In this document: positions 1 through 5,929 of the stretch, one piece after another
How positions within the stretch are numbered: the first letter of the stretch is position 1
Layout of the letters: the number at the start of each line of letters is the position of its first letter
Assembly (NCBI GenBank): GCA_020058315.1
Contig: JAGVEK010000337.1
Coordinates: 1-5,929 of the forward strand
Reading direction: 5' to 3'
DNA from: Candidatus Zixiibacteriota bacterium
GTDB lineage: Bacteria; Zixibacteria; MSB-5A5; WJJR01
Length of the DNA stretch: 5,929 nucleotides
Translations under genes and position numbers: made by a program
The notes under the pieces: model-generated
What the model saw: only the letters and a program-made list of their open reading frames with translations
Databases searched by the model: none
Told to the model about the DNA's origin: nothing

Positions 1-2612
1 AACAAGCCAACCGCCAATCGAAGGCCGGTGCACTCACGCGTCAGAATCAGGAAATCGTCGTCGAGACGGATGGTTTTCTCCGTGATGCCGCAGATCTCGA
101 GCATGTCGTGCTCGGCGTGGACAATGGCGTGCCGATCTATCTGCGTGACGTGGCCCATGTGTTAGACGGACCGGAGGATCTCTCCCAGGTCGTTCTGTTC
201 GGGACAGGAGCAGCATCAGGTGAGCCGCGTGAAGAAGCTGCAGTCACGCTATCGATCGCAAAGCGGCCGGGCACGAACGCGATCATGGTGGCCGACAACG
301 TGCTGGAGAAACTCCAGTACCTGCGCGGCCGGATTCTGCCGTCGGATGTTGCGATGACGATAACTCGGCATTACGGTAGAACTGCCGAGGATAAATCGAA
401 TGAACTGCTCTGGCACATGATGATCGCAGTCGTCAGTGTGTCGATCCTGATTCTGATCAGTCTTGGCTGGCGGGAGTCGATCATCATCGCCCTGGCCATC
501 CCCTCAACTCTGGCACTTACCCTGCTGGTCTTCTACCTGGCGGGTTTCACATTGAACCGCATCACACTCTTCGCACTCATCTTTTCGATCGGAATCCTGG
601 TTGATGACGCCATCGTTGTTGTCGAGAACATCACCCGTCACCTTCATCTGCCCGCCAACCAACGTCGGCCGTGGGCGGAAGTGGCTGTCGAGGCGGTGTC
701 GGAAGTCGGCAATCCGACAATTCTGGCCACCTGGGCTGTGATTGCCGCGGTTTTCCCGATGGCGTTGGTCGGTGGATTAATGGGGCCGTATATGCGTCCG
801 ATCCCGATTGGCGCAACGGCTGCCATGTTGTTCTCGCTTCTGGTGGCCTTCGTCGTGACGCCGTGGGCTGCGGTCCGAGTGCTGGGCTGGAGAGCGGGCC
901 GGTTGCACTTGGCTGGACACGACGAAGAGAAGGAGGCGTGGACCACGCGTGCCTATCGCAGGTTGATGGGACGCCTGATCCACAACAGCCGCACCAGGCG
1001 ACTCTTCCTTGTGATGATCAGTGGAGCCCTTCTTGTGGCCATGGGGCTGGTGGGCATCGGCTGGGTGCAGGTCAAAATGCTCCCCTTCGACAACAAGAAC
1101 GAATTTCAGGTCGTGATCAACATGCCGGAGAGCAGTTCGCTTGAGCAAACGACCCAGGCCGCCGGCGAGATTGCGCGCGCCATACGTTCTGAACCCGAGG
1201 TCACGGACTACCAAATCTACGCCGGCGCCTCCGCGCCGTTCAACTTCAATGGCTTGGTGCGTCACTACTTTCTGCGACGTGGTGCTCATGTGGCTGATAT
1301 ACAGGTCAACCTTGTGCCCAAGGGCGAACGCTCAGCACAGAGCCATGATATCGCAAAGCGTGTCCGCCCACGGGTCGATGAAATCGCAGGCCGATACCGG
1401 GCTCGCGTTGCCGTGGCCGAAGTCCCGCCAGGGCCGCCCGTATTACAGACGCTGGTTGCCGAAATCTATGGCCCCACGGATTCCGCACGTACGCGACTCG
1501 CGGGTGCTGTCAGAGGAATTTTCGCCACGACAGCCGGGGTTGTGGACATCGATGCCTACCATGAAGAAGATCAGAGCAAGCTGACATATGTCATCGATCA
1601 TGAGAAAGCCGCTCTGCATGGTATCAGCGCGGACGTGATTTCCCGGACAATGAGGGCCGCGGTAAGTGGTATGCAGGCAGACATTGCTCATCGAACCGCT
1701 GAGCGTGAGGATGTCCCCCTGATTCTCGAGTTACCCCGCAAAGCGAAGACCGGGGCGCAGGATCTCCTCAAGCTGCAAATTCGGTCATCCTATTCAGGGA
1801 AAACGGGCAACCCCGGGCAACCCTCCCTGGTTCCTCTTTCTGAGCTGGTACGCCAGGAGGAGACGATCGTCGACAAGACGATCTATCACAAGAATCTCAT
1901 GCCGGTCACCTACATCATCGGTGATGTGGCTGGTGCACGTGAAAGTCCGGTCTATGCGATCATGGATATGAACAAGAAGCTGGCGCGACTGGACATGAAG
2001 CAGTTCGGCGGGAGTCAGGCACAGCTCAAGGTTCTCAATGCCTCTCAGCCGTTTTCCACGATGGAACCGGCACTGAAGTGGGACGGTGAGTGGCACATTA
2101 CGATCGAAGTATTCAGAGATCTGGGACTCGCTTTCGCGGCGGTCCTCGTGCTGATCTACATACTGATGGTCGGGTGGTTTCAGTCGTTGCTGACCCCGCT
2201 GGTTGTCATGGCAGCGATTCCGTTCTCGCTCATCGGAATACTGCCCGCCCACGGAGCGATGGGAGCATTCTTCACAGCGACATCGATGATTGGTTTTATG
2301 GCAGGCGCGGGAATCGTCATTCGCAATTCAATTATCCTGGTGGATTTCATCGAGCTGCGGCTCCGTGAAGGGATGCCGCTGGCGGATGCGGTGATCGACG
2401 CTGGTGCCGTGCGCTTCCGTCCAATGCTGCTCACTGCCGGAGCCGTCATCGTCGGAGCAGGGATCATCCTGTTCGATCCGATCTTTCAAGGGCTGGCGAT
2501 ATCGTTGATGGCGGGAGAGGTAGCCTCTTTGATGATCAGCCGAGTGGCTGTCCCAATTCTCTACTATGCGGGGAATCGGAAGAAACACGAAGTCGGAGCC
2601 ATGCAAACCTGA
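1..2612 (+). CDS. RND-family efflux permease (AcrB/HAE-like), N-terminus missing
   Basis: Proton-driven inner-membrane pump of a tripartite efflux system; the substrate cannot be told. The frame is open to the left edge (first full codon at 3), so the GTG at 108 is not the start. 869 residues are present; RND permeases usually have 1,030-1,100, so TM1 and the first porter subdomains are missing. Visible in order: end of the first periplasmic loop (3-400), TM2-TM6 (405-890), TM7 (about 1000-1075), second periplasmic loop (1080-2095), TM8-TM12 (2115-2560). TM4 has the proton-relay Asp pair (GILVDDAIVVVEN, DD at 603-608), equivalent to AcrB D407/D408. TM10 reads GIVIRNSIILVDF, with Arg at 2322-2324 where AcrB has Lys940. 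The second loop has a VPPGPPVLQTLVAEIYGP stretch, which I associate with a less studied HAE-type subgroup rather than classical AcrB or CzcA. Adaptor and outer-membrane channel genes would be expected upstream. The family is certain; the subgroup is an inference. Confidence 0.95.
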   Translation, partial: QANRQSKAGALTRQNQEIVVETDGFLRDAADLEHVVLGVDNGVPIYLRDVAHVLDGPEDLSQVVLFGTGAASGEPREEAAVTLSIAKRPGTNAIMVADNVLEKLQYLRGRILPSDVAMTITRHYGRTAEDKSNELLWHMMIAVVSVSILILISLGWRESIIIALAIPSTLALTLLVFYLAGFTLNRITLFALIFSIGILVDDAIVVVENITRHLHLPANQRRPWAEVAVEAVSEVGNPTILATWAVIAAVFPMALVGGLMGPYMRPIPIGATAAMLFSLLVAFVVTPWAAVRVLGWRAGRLHLAGHDEEKEAWTTRAYRRLMGRLIHNSRTRRLFLVMISGALLVAMGLVGIGWVQVKMLPFDNKNEFQVVINMPESSSLEQTTQAAGEIARAIRSEPEVTDYQIYAGASAPFNFNGLVRHYFLRRGAHVADIQVNLVPKGERSAQSHDIAKRVRPRVDEIAGRYRARVAVAEVPPGPPVLQTLVAEIYGPTDSARTRLAGAVRGIFATTAGVVDIDAYHEEDQSKLTYVIDHEKAALHGISADVISRTMRAAVSGMQADIAHRTAEREDVPLILELPRKAKTGAQDLLKLQIRSSYSGKTGNPGQPSLVPLSELVRQEETIVDKTIYHKNLMPVTYIIGDVAGARESPVYAIMDMNKKLARLDMKQFGGSQAQLKVLNASQPFSTMEPALKWDGEWHITIEVFRDLGLAFAAVLVLIYILMVGWFQSLLTPLVVMAAIPFSLIGILPAHGAMGAFFTATSMIGFMAGAGIVIRNSIILVDFIELRLREGMPLADAVIDAGAVRFRPMLLTAGAVIVGAGIILFDPIFQGLAISLMAGEVASLMISRVAVPILYYAGNRKKHEVGAMQT

Positions 2613-2643
2613 ACCATTCACAACCGTGCGTAACCTGACAGAA

Positions 2644-2649
2644 AAGGAG
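2644..2649 (+). promoter_or_regulatory. Ribosome binding site for the DUF2892 gene
   Basis: AAGGAG lies 10 bases before the ATG at 2660. It is a strong Shine-Dalgarno match and fixes the start of the small gene. Confidence 0.8.
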
Positions 2650-2659
2650 AACCTGAATC

Positions 2660-2875
2660 ATGTCACAAGAGCATGCCGTCCGCGCCATCGCAGGAACCTT
2701 CGTGCTTGCCAGTCTTGTCCTGGGTTGGTTCGTCAGCCCGTACTGGCTGTTGTTCACTGCCTTCGTGGGGGCCAATCTTCTGCAGTCGTCATTTACCAAG
2801 TGGTGCTTGATGGATGACATTCTCAGGAAGACTCTGTACGCTCATGGGCAGCAGGTTCAGTCCAAGGTCAGATAG
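2660..2875 (+). CDS. Small inner-membrane protein, DUF2892 / YgaP-type transmembrane domain
   Basis: 71-residue protein starting at ATG 2660 behind a good AAGGAG site, 47 bases after the RND gene. Two hydrophobic helices (about residues 7-25 and 27-45) are joined by a tight Ser-Pro turn, preceded by VRAIAG and followed by a Leu-Leu-Gln-Ser-Ser-Phe-Thr segment and a single Cys (Cys49). This is the usual DUF2892 layout: short N-terminal tail, helical hairpin, then a Cys just after the second helix. The tail is basic and polar. DUF2892 is the membrane part of the rhodanese YgaP and also occurs as a stand-alone protein, often near sulfur-transfer or stress genes. Its biochemical role alone is not established, and there is no rhodanese domain here. 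Same strand and short gaps suggest co-transcription with both neighbours. Confidence 0.85.
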   Translation: MSQEHAVRAIAGTFVLASLVLGWFVSPYWLLFTAFVGANLLQSSFTKWCLMDDILRKTLYAHGQQVQSKVR

Positions 2876-2942
2876 CGCGTCGATCACAAGCACTATTCGG
2901 ATCAAGGGCGGGCAGTCGTGGGACATCGCACAGATACAGTAC

Positions 2943-2947
2943 AGGAG
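2943..2947 (+). promoter_or_regulatory. Ribosome binding site that decides the octahaem cytochrome start
   Basis: AGGAG sits 6 bases before ATG 2954. An in-frame GTG at 2918 would add 12 polar residues before the membrane anchor and has no comparable site, so ATG 2954 is preferred. Confidence 0.75.
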
Positions 2948-2953
2948 ACCCGA

Positions 2954-4840
2954 ATGAAACACCATAGAATCATGCCAATCACATTCGCAGTCTTGGCTGT
3001 TGCGTTTGTCGTCTTCACTTTGTGGTCCGATCTCATCAACTTGATGATGCCGGGAGACAGCCGGCCCCGCCGAATCGCGTTCGCGGTCGAGCGGGTAACG
3101 CCGGGGCAGGCGGCTGCCATCGCCAAGACGTTGCAGGAACGCTATCGCGGTGACTTCAAACACATCGACCGGCTAAAACAGGCGGGAATTCTGTCCTATG
3201 AGGGCCCGTCAACTTGTCTCAAATGCCATGAGACGATTATGGTCAAGGATGCAACGACCGGCACTGAGAAGAAGGTCAGCCTGATAAACAACCTGACCAG
3301 TTCCGTGCACTACCGCTTCTTCAGCAGTCGCCACCCCAATGTCTATGGCTTCAACGGCAGGCTGGCGGACGATTTTCCGATGGGGAAGATCGACCGGCCA
3401 TGTCCCAAGCCGGGCTCTTTCGCCATGACCGCCTGGGCGGAGTTGGTGGTAACCAAGAACGGGGACACGCTCTCTGAGGGGTGCGGGCAGTGCCACGTCG
3501 GCGGTCAGCCCCAGGCGCCGCTGGGCGAGATCATGCCGGGCTACATGACACTCAATTTGGAAAAGGACGCCGTCGATTGCCTGATCTGTCACGCAGCTGC
3601 CTACGACATGAATAGAAAGCAGGTCGTCCGCGATGCCAGTGGCCTCCTGCACTGGGACCAGGATCGATCCATGATGGCGGCGATGAGCGTCACGCGAACC
3701 ACATCGCAAACCTGTCTGCGATGTCACCAGCACAACTTCGGTGGCGACATCTACGTTGATTCGCTGGATCCGTCATTCATGCAGAGTATGCGACAGACCG
3801 GTCACGAGCGCCCGCGAGTGTTGCATCCCGGATCAAAGCGAGGCACTCCCTATTCCCCATCGTGGGATGTCCACGCGGAAGCTGGCCTCAGTTGCACTGA
3901 TTGCCACACATCAGAAGGTCACTGGATTGCGAAGGGCACGCACACCACGACCATGATGGCCAACGACCTGCCAGACGTTGAAGTCACATGCGAGAAATGT
4001 CACAGCGCTACGCCTCACACGAGCGATCCAGAGACGGCCGAATACCTGAACAGCCACGTGGAGAAAATCGCCTGCCAGACCTGTCACATACCGTCCCTCC
4101 AGGCCGACAACGCCACCTATCGCGATTTCTCCAGGACGGTGTACGAGAAAGATCCGGGAATCTTCGTCTACACCGACTCCTTGAAAGAAACTCAACCGGG
4201 CCGGGGCATCGTCTATCGCTGGTGGAACGGCGACGGCACCTTCCTGGGAAACCCGATCGGGGACAATCCCAATGGCAAGAACCTGTATCGTTTCTACGAT
4301 CCAACGCACGTGTGGCCTGAGTTCACGAACTTTGATTACGCTGGCTGGTACGAGAAGGTGATGCGCCCGATCGCGAAGCGTGGCCGGCCTTCAAAGCTAT
4401 ACGCGATGAAGCTCTTCAACGGCAAACAGCACATCGACCTGCAGAATATCGGCCCCTTTGGCGGCATGTATCTCCCTTACAACCTCCCAACCTATTACCG
4501 CACCGGAAATCCCGGTTTGGCAGCGCAGAAGGAACTCGAGAAGAGCATGATGCCGATGATGTACGGGTGGATGTTCAAAGTTTATCTCATGGATAAGTTC
4601 ATGGAGTTCATGGACGTCGATTCGTGGAAGACCTCAGCCTATCAGGGTGCGCATGATCTCAAGACCGTAGAAGCGCGCTGGATTCCGCAGGATGCTTCAC
4701 TGGAGATCAGTCATTCAATTCGCAGGAAGGGTGCCTTGACTTGCGCCAATTGCCACGGGCCAAACAGCGTCCTTGACTGGAAGGCATTGGGCTATACCGG
4801 CGATGAAGCCACAGTTCTGAGAGTCGAACTGCGTCCATAG
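2954..4840 (+). CDS. Membrane-anchored octahaem c-type cytochrome, tetrathionate reductase (OTR)-like
   Basis: 628-residue protein with an N-terminal hydrophobic helix (about residues 7-25) after a short basic start. There is no obvious signal peptidase site, so it is probably an uncleaved anchor with the rest in the periplasm. Eight CXXCH haem sites begin at residues 88 (CLKCH), 177 (CGQCH), 209 (CLICH), 254 (CLRCH), 314 (CTDCH), 346 (CEKCH), 374 (CQTCH) and 597 (CANCH). The order and linkers (Ile-Asn-Asn after haem 1, GGDIYVDSLDPS after haem 4, DVH before haem 5, LNSHVEKIACQTCHIP at haem 7, DWKALGY after haem 8) look like the Shewanella OTR family, which can reduce tetrathionate, nitrite and hydroxylamine in vitro. 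There is no CXXCK, which argues against an octahaem nitrite reductase of the NrfA type. The one Cys outside the haem motifs is Cys150. Residues 379-596 carry no haem site. Family call from memory of the motifs; the physiological substrate is unknown. Confidence 0.8.
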   Translation: MKHHRIMPITFAVLAVAFVVFTLWSDLINLMMPGDSRPRRIAFAVERVTPGQAAAIAKTLQERYRGDFKHIDRLKQAGILSYEGPSTCLKCHETIMVKDATTGTEKKVSLINNLTSSVHYRFFSSRHPNVYGFNGRLADDFPMGKIDRPCPKPGSFAMTAWAELVVTKNGDTLSEGCGQCHVGGQPQAPLGEIMPGYMTLNLEKDAVDCLICHAAAYDMNRKQVVRDASGLLHWDQDRSMMAAMSVTRTTSQTCLRCHQHNFGGDIYVDSLDPSFMQSMRQTGHERPRVLHPGSKRGTPYSPSWDVHAEAGLSCTDCHTSEGHWIAKGTHTTTMMANDLPDVEVTCEKCHSATPHTSDPETAEYLNSHVEKIACQTCHIPSLQADNATYRDFSRTVYEKDPGIFVYTDSLKETQPGRGIVYRWWNGDGTFLGNPIGDNPNGKNLYRFYDPTHVWPEFTNFDYAGWYEKVMRPIAKRGRPSKLYAMKLFNGKQHIDLQNIGPFGGMYLPYNLPTYYRTGNPGLAAQKELEKSMMPMMYGWMFKVYLMDKFMEFMDVDSWKTSAYQGAHDLKTVEARWIPQDASLEISHSIRRKGALTCANCHGPNSVLDWKALGYTGDEATVLRVELRP

Positions 4841-4905
4841 GCGGCCCGTCACGCAGTTTCCACTGTTGTGGGGCGAGGATTGACAGCGCACGACTTCGCA
4901 CTTGC

Positions 4906-4942
4906 GATGCTGGCTACGAGAGGACTCTCGACTTACAGCATC
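4906..4942. repeat. Nested inverted repeat (hairpin candidate)
   Basis: The outer arms GATGCTG (4906-4912) and CAGCATC (4936-4942) are perfectly complementary over 7 bases. Inside them CGAGAG (4917-4922) and CTCTCG (4925-4930) form an inner stem of at least 5 pairs with a 4-base loop. The two stems are separated by a 4 x 5 base internal loop. It could form on RNA from either strand. Its position suits an mRNA 3' end structure or part of a small RNA. Confidence 0.5.
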
Positions 4943-4948
4943 AATGAC

Positions 4949-4962
4949 CATCAACGTTGATG
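4949..4962. repeat. 14-base perfect palindrome CATCAACGTTGATG
   Basis: A perfect dyad centred on ACGT, 7 bases after the nested hairpin. As DNA it could be a dimeric protein binding site; as RNA it is a poor hairpin because there is no loop. No promoter is visible next to it, so its function is open. Confidence 0.5.
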
Positions 4963-4967
4963 ATATA

Positions 4968-5014
4968 GCAGCCACATTGCGGAAGTTGGGTTAGGGGCTC
5001 CAAAGAGTGGCTGC
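4968..5014. repeat. Inverted repeat, 8-base arms GCAGCCAC / GTGGCTGC
   Basis: The arms at 4968-4975 and 5007-5014 are perfectly complementary with 31 bases between them. Within the loop TTGG (4986-4989) and CCAA (5000-5003) can form a short second stem. It lies 32 bases past the stop codon of the minus-strand cytochrome, so it may act as a 3' end structure for that mRNA, although no T-run follows. Confidence 0.45.
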
Positions 5015-5045
5015 ATCTGTCGTTCGCGTGATTCTGAGACCGGTT

Positions 5046-5929
5046 CTAATACCAGTCCTCGTCGCCGTGACAGCCACCTGGCTCTGTGCATCGTCCGGCG
5101 GAATAGCTTCCGACTCCTGTCGCGAAACTGACCGTGAATTGTCCGTTGACATGAATGGTTAGTCCAATGATGTTCTTGCTCGCATCAACTGTGGCGGCGT
5201 GGCAGTTGTAGCATCCCAGATGCTTGTTGAACACGTGCCTCCGATGTTTCCCTCCCAGCAACGAAGGGTTGGCGCCCACGTCATGGCAACTTCCGCACGC
5301 CACCGGGCTGGCTCCGATCCACGAGGGCGTGTTCGCGCTGGTGCCGCCGCTGAAATTCCCGTGGCAGTAAGTCAGCGCGCACGTCTTGGCTGTCCGGTCC
5401 CAGCTCGAAGCCGGCTTTGCCAGCGGCCCCCATGTCATCTCGGCGATCGAGTCCGTCCCCAAGTGTCCCGGCGAACCATACGCGACCGGCACCGCGTGGC
5501 ACTCGGTGCAGGCGAATGCATGGGCAGTCGTGCCGCCGGTCAAATGTTTCGAATGCGCCCCAACCGCGCGATCCGAAGTCAGCAACTCGCCGCGCAGTCC
5601 CGCCGGCGGCGCCCCTGTCAGGTTGTCCACTCCGCCATGGCACATCGTGCACGCCGTTTTTTCCGGCCCGTGGCAACGGGCGCACAACGCAGGATTTCGT
5701 GTCAGAGTATCGATAGCACCGTTCACGTGGAGAGTCAGATTCTTGATTGCCAACAGCGTGTCGACCACGCTCGAATGGCAGTCGGCGCACTTCAACCCCG
5801 CCCACGTCGCGTGAACGTCATGTTTCCATCCGAGCAACGCCGGATTGCTTCCCACATCATGGCAGCTCCCGCACACCGCCTGGTTTGTCCCCGTCCACAC
5901 GGGGGTATTTACGTTGTTGCCACCTGTAA
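5046..5929 (-). CDS. Multihaem c-type cytochrome, CX4CH/CX2CH (Geobacter C4-C2) type, N-terminus missing
   Basis: The frame is open to the right edge (at least nine more codons before the GTG at 5900-5898), so the start and signal peptide lie outside. About 293 residues are present, ending at TAG 5048-5046. Nine candidate haem sites in protein order: CGSCH (5873-5859), CADCH (5789-5775), CARCH (5684-5670), CTMCH (5651-5637), CTECH (5510-5496), CALTYCH, a CX4CH (5381-5361), CGSCH (5297-5283), CYNCH (5213-5199), and a terminal CTEPGGCH, a CX5CH (5090-5067). The CX4CH-GNFSGG...TPSW...CGSCH pattern is the one known from Geobacter multihaem cytochromes (CxxxxCH...CXXCH domain family). Such proteins are exported and carry electrons in the periplasm or to outside acceptors. 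There is no visible catalytic domain; simple electron transfer is the likely role. It converges on the octahaem gene, so it is a separate transcription unit. Confidence 0.88.
   Translation of the reverse strand, partial: TGGNNVNTPVWTGTNQAVCGSCHDVGSNPALLGWKHDVHATWAGLKCADCHSSVVDTLLAIKNLTLHVNGAIDTLTRNPALCARCHGPEKTACTMCHGGVDNLTGAPPAGLRGELLTSDRAVGAHSKHLTGGTTAHAFACTECHAVPVAYGSPGHLGTDSIAEMTWGPLAKPASSWDRTAKTCALTYCHGNFSGGTSANTPSWIGASPVACGSCHDVGANPSLLGGKHRRHVFNKHLGCYNCHAATVDASKNIIGLTIHVNGQFTVSFATGVGSYSAGRCTEPGGCHGDEDWY
5136..5348 (-). repeat. Protein-level repeat, copy B, in the multihaem cytochrome
   Basis: Same module as copy A: NTPSW, CGSCHDVG, NPSLLG-x-KH, CYNCH, LTIHVNG. It is directly preceded by the CX4CH site at 5381-5361, so the full unit is probably CX4CH plus this module with two CXXCH sites. 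Confidence 0.75.
5712..5924 (-). repeat. Protein-level repeat, copy A, in the multihaem cytochrome
   Basis: Encodes a module running from Gly-Gly through NTPVW, CGSCHDVG, NPALLG-x-KH and CADCH to LTLHVNG. It aligns without gaps over 72 residues to copy B at 5136-5348, with 36 identities counted by eye. The CX4CH that should precede it would lie beyond the right edge. Confidence 0.75.

Larger units (their letters stand above)
4841..5045. other. Non-coding gap between convergent genes, with several inverted repeats
   Basis: No plausible gene on either strand. Both flanking genes end here, so the region should hold their transcription ends. A weak hairpin (CCAC-TGTT-GTGG, 4860-4871) lies about 20 bases after the octahaem stop. 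The stronger inverted repeats are listed separately. None has a T-run on its 3' side in either direction, so a classic intrinsic terminator is not evident. A TTGACA at 4880-4885 has no convincing -10 box 17 bases later. Confidence 0.7.

Noticed and set aside
2606..2656. Three copies of AACCTGA (2606-2612, 2632-2638, 2650-2656) around the RND stop and the DUF2892 ribosome site.
   Set aside because: Spacing is irregular (26 and 18 bases), one copy overlaps coding sequence, and no regulator with such a site can be named; it may be chance.
2918..2953. Upstream GTG start for the octahaem cytochrome.
   Set aside because: It would put 12 polar residues before the anchor and lacks a good ribosome site, whereas ATG 2954 has AGGAG 6 bases ahead.
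3215..4756. Octahaem nitrite reductase or hydroxylamine oxidoreductase identity for the octahaem cytochrome.
   Set aside because: No CXXCK catalytic haem motif is present, and the linker motifs resemble the OTR family more than HAO.
4880..4908. TTGACA as a possible -35 box on the plus strand.
   Set aside because: The hexamer 17 bases later (TGCGAT) is a poor -10, and transcription would run antisense into the minus-strand cytochrome with no gene to serve.
4949..5014. Integron attC-like site suggested by GTTGGGT/GTTAGGG near the inverted repeat.
   Set aside because: No matching complementary core (RYYYAAC) at the right position, no integrase or cassette array nearby.
5386..5814. 142-residue open frame on the plus strand opposite the multihaem cytochrome.
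   Set aside because: The minus strand encodes nine haem motifs in a consistent repeat pattern; the plus-strand product has no recognisable domain and is a shadow.

Overview
The window is a piece of a Gram-negative bacterial chromosome of moderate to fairly high GC (judged by eye). It carries parts of two transcription units facing each other. The C4/C2 multihaem cytochrome on the right (mixed CX4CH and CX2CH haem motifs) is a style typical of Geobacter-like Desulfuromonadota and other metal- or sulfur-respiring anaerobes. The octahaem cytochrome in the middle also fits an anaerobic respirer. I cannot assign a genus from the sequence.

Left part, plus strand, positions 1-4840: three genes in a row with short gaps (47 and 78 bases), probably one operon whose start lies outside the window. 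They are (i) the C-terminal ~870 residues of an RND efflux permease, cut by the left edge; (ii) a 71-residue membrane protein of the DUF2892 / YgaP-transmembrane type; (iii) a 628-residue, membrane-anchored cytochrome with eight CXXCH motifs that resembles the octahaem tetrathionate reductase (OTR) family.

Middle, 4841-5045: 205 bases without a gene between the convergent units. Several inverted repeats are packed into about 110 bases: a nested hairpin, a 14-base perfect palindrome and an 8-base-arm inverted repeat. None is followed by a clear T-run.

Right part, minus strand, 5929-5046: the C-terminal ~293 residues of a multihaem c-type cytochrome whose N-terminus is beyond the right edge. 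It has seven CXXCH motifs, one CX4CH and a terminal CX5CH, and contains a duplicated 72-residue module that aligns without gaps.

Working picture (inference): the plus-strand unit may couple envelope export (RND pump) and a small membrane protein often linked to sulfur-transfer chemistry with a periplasmic octahaem reductase of sulfur or nitrogen compounds. The convergent cytochrome could belong to the same periplasmic or extracellular electron-transfer network but is a separate transcription unit.
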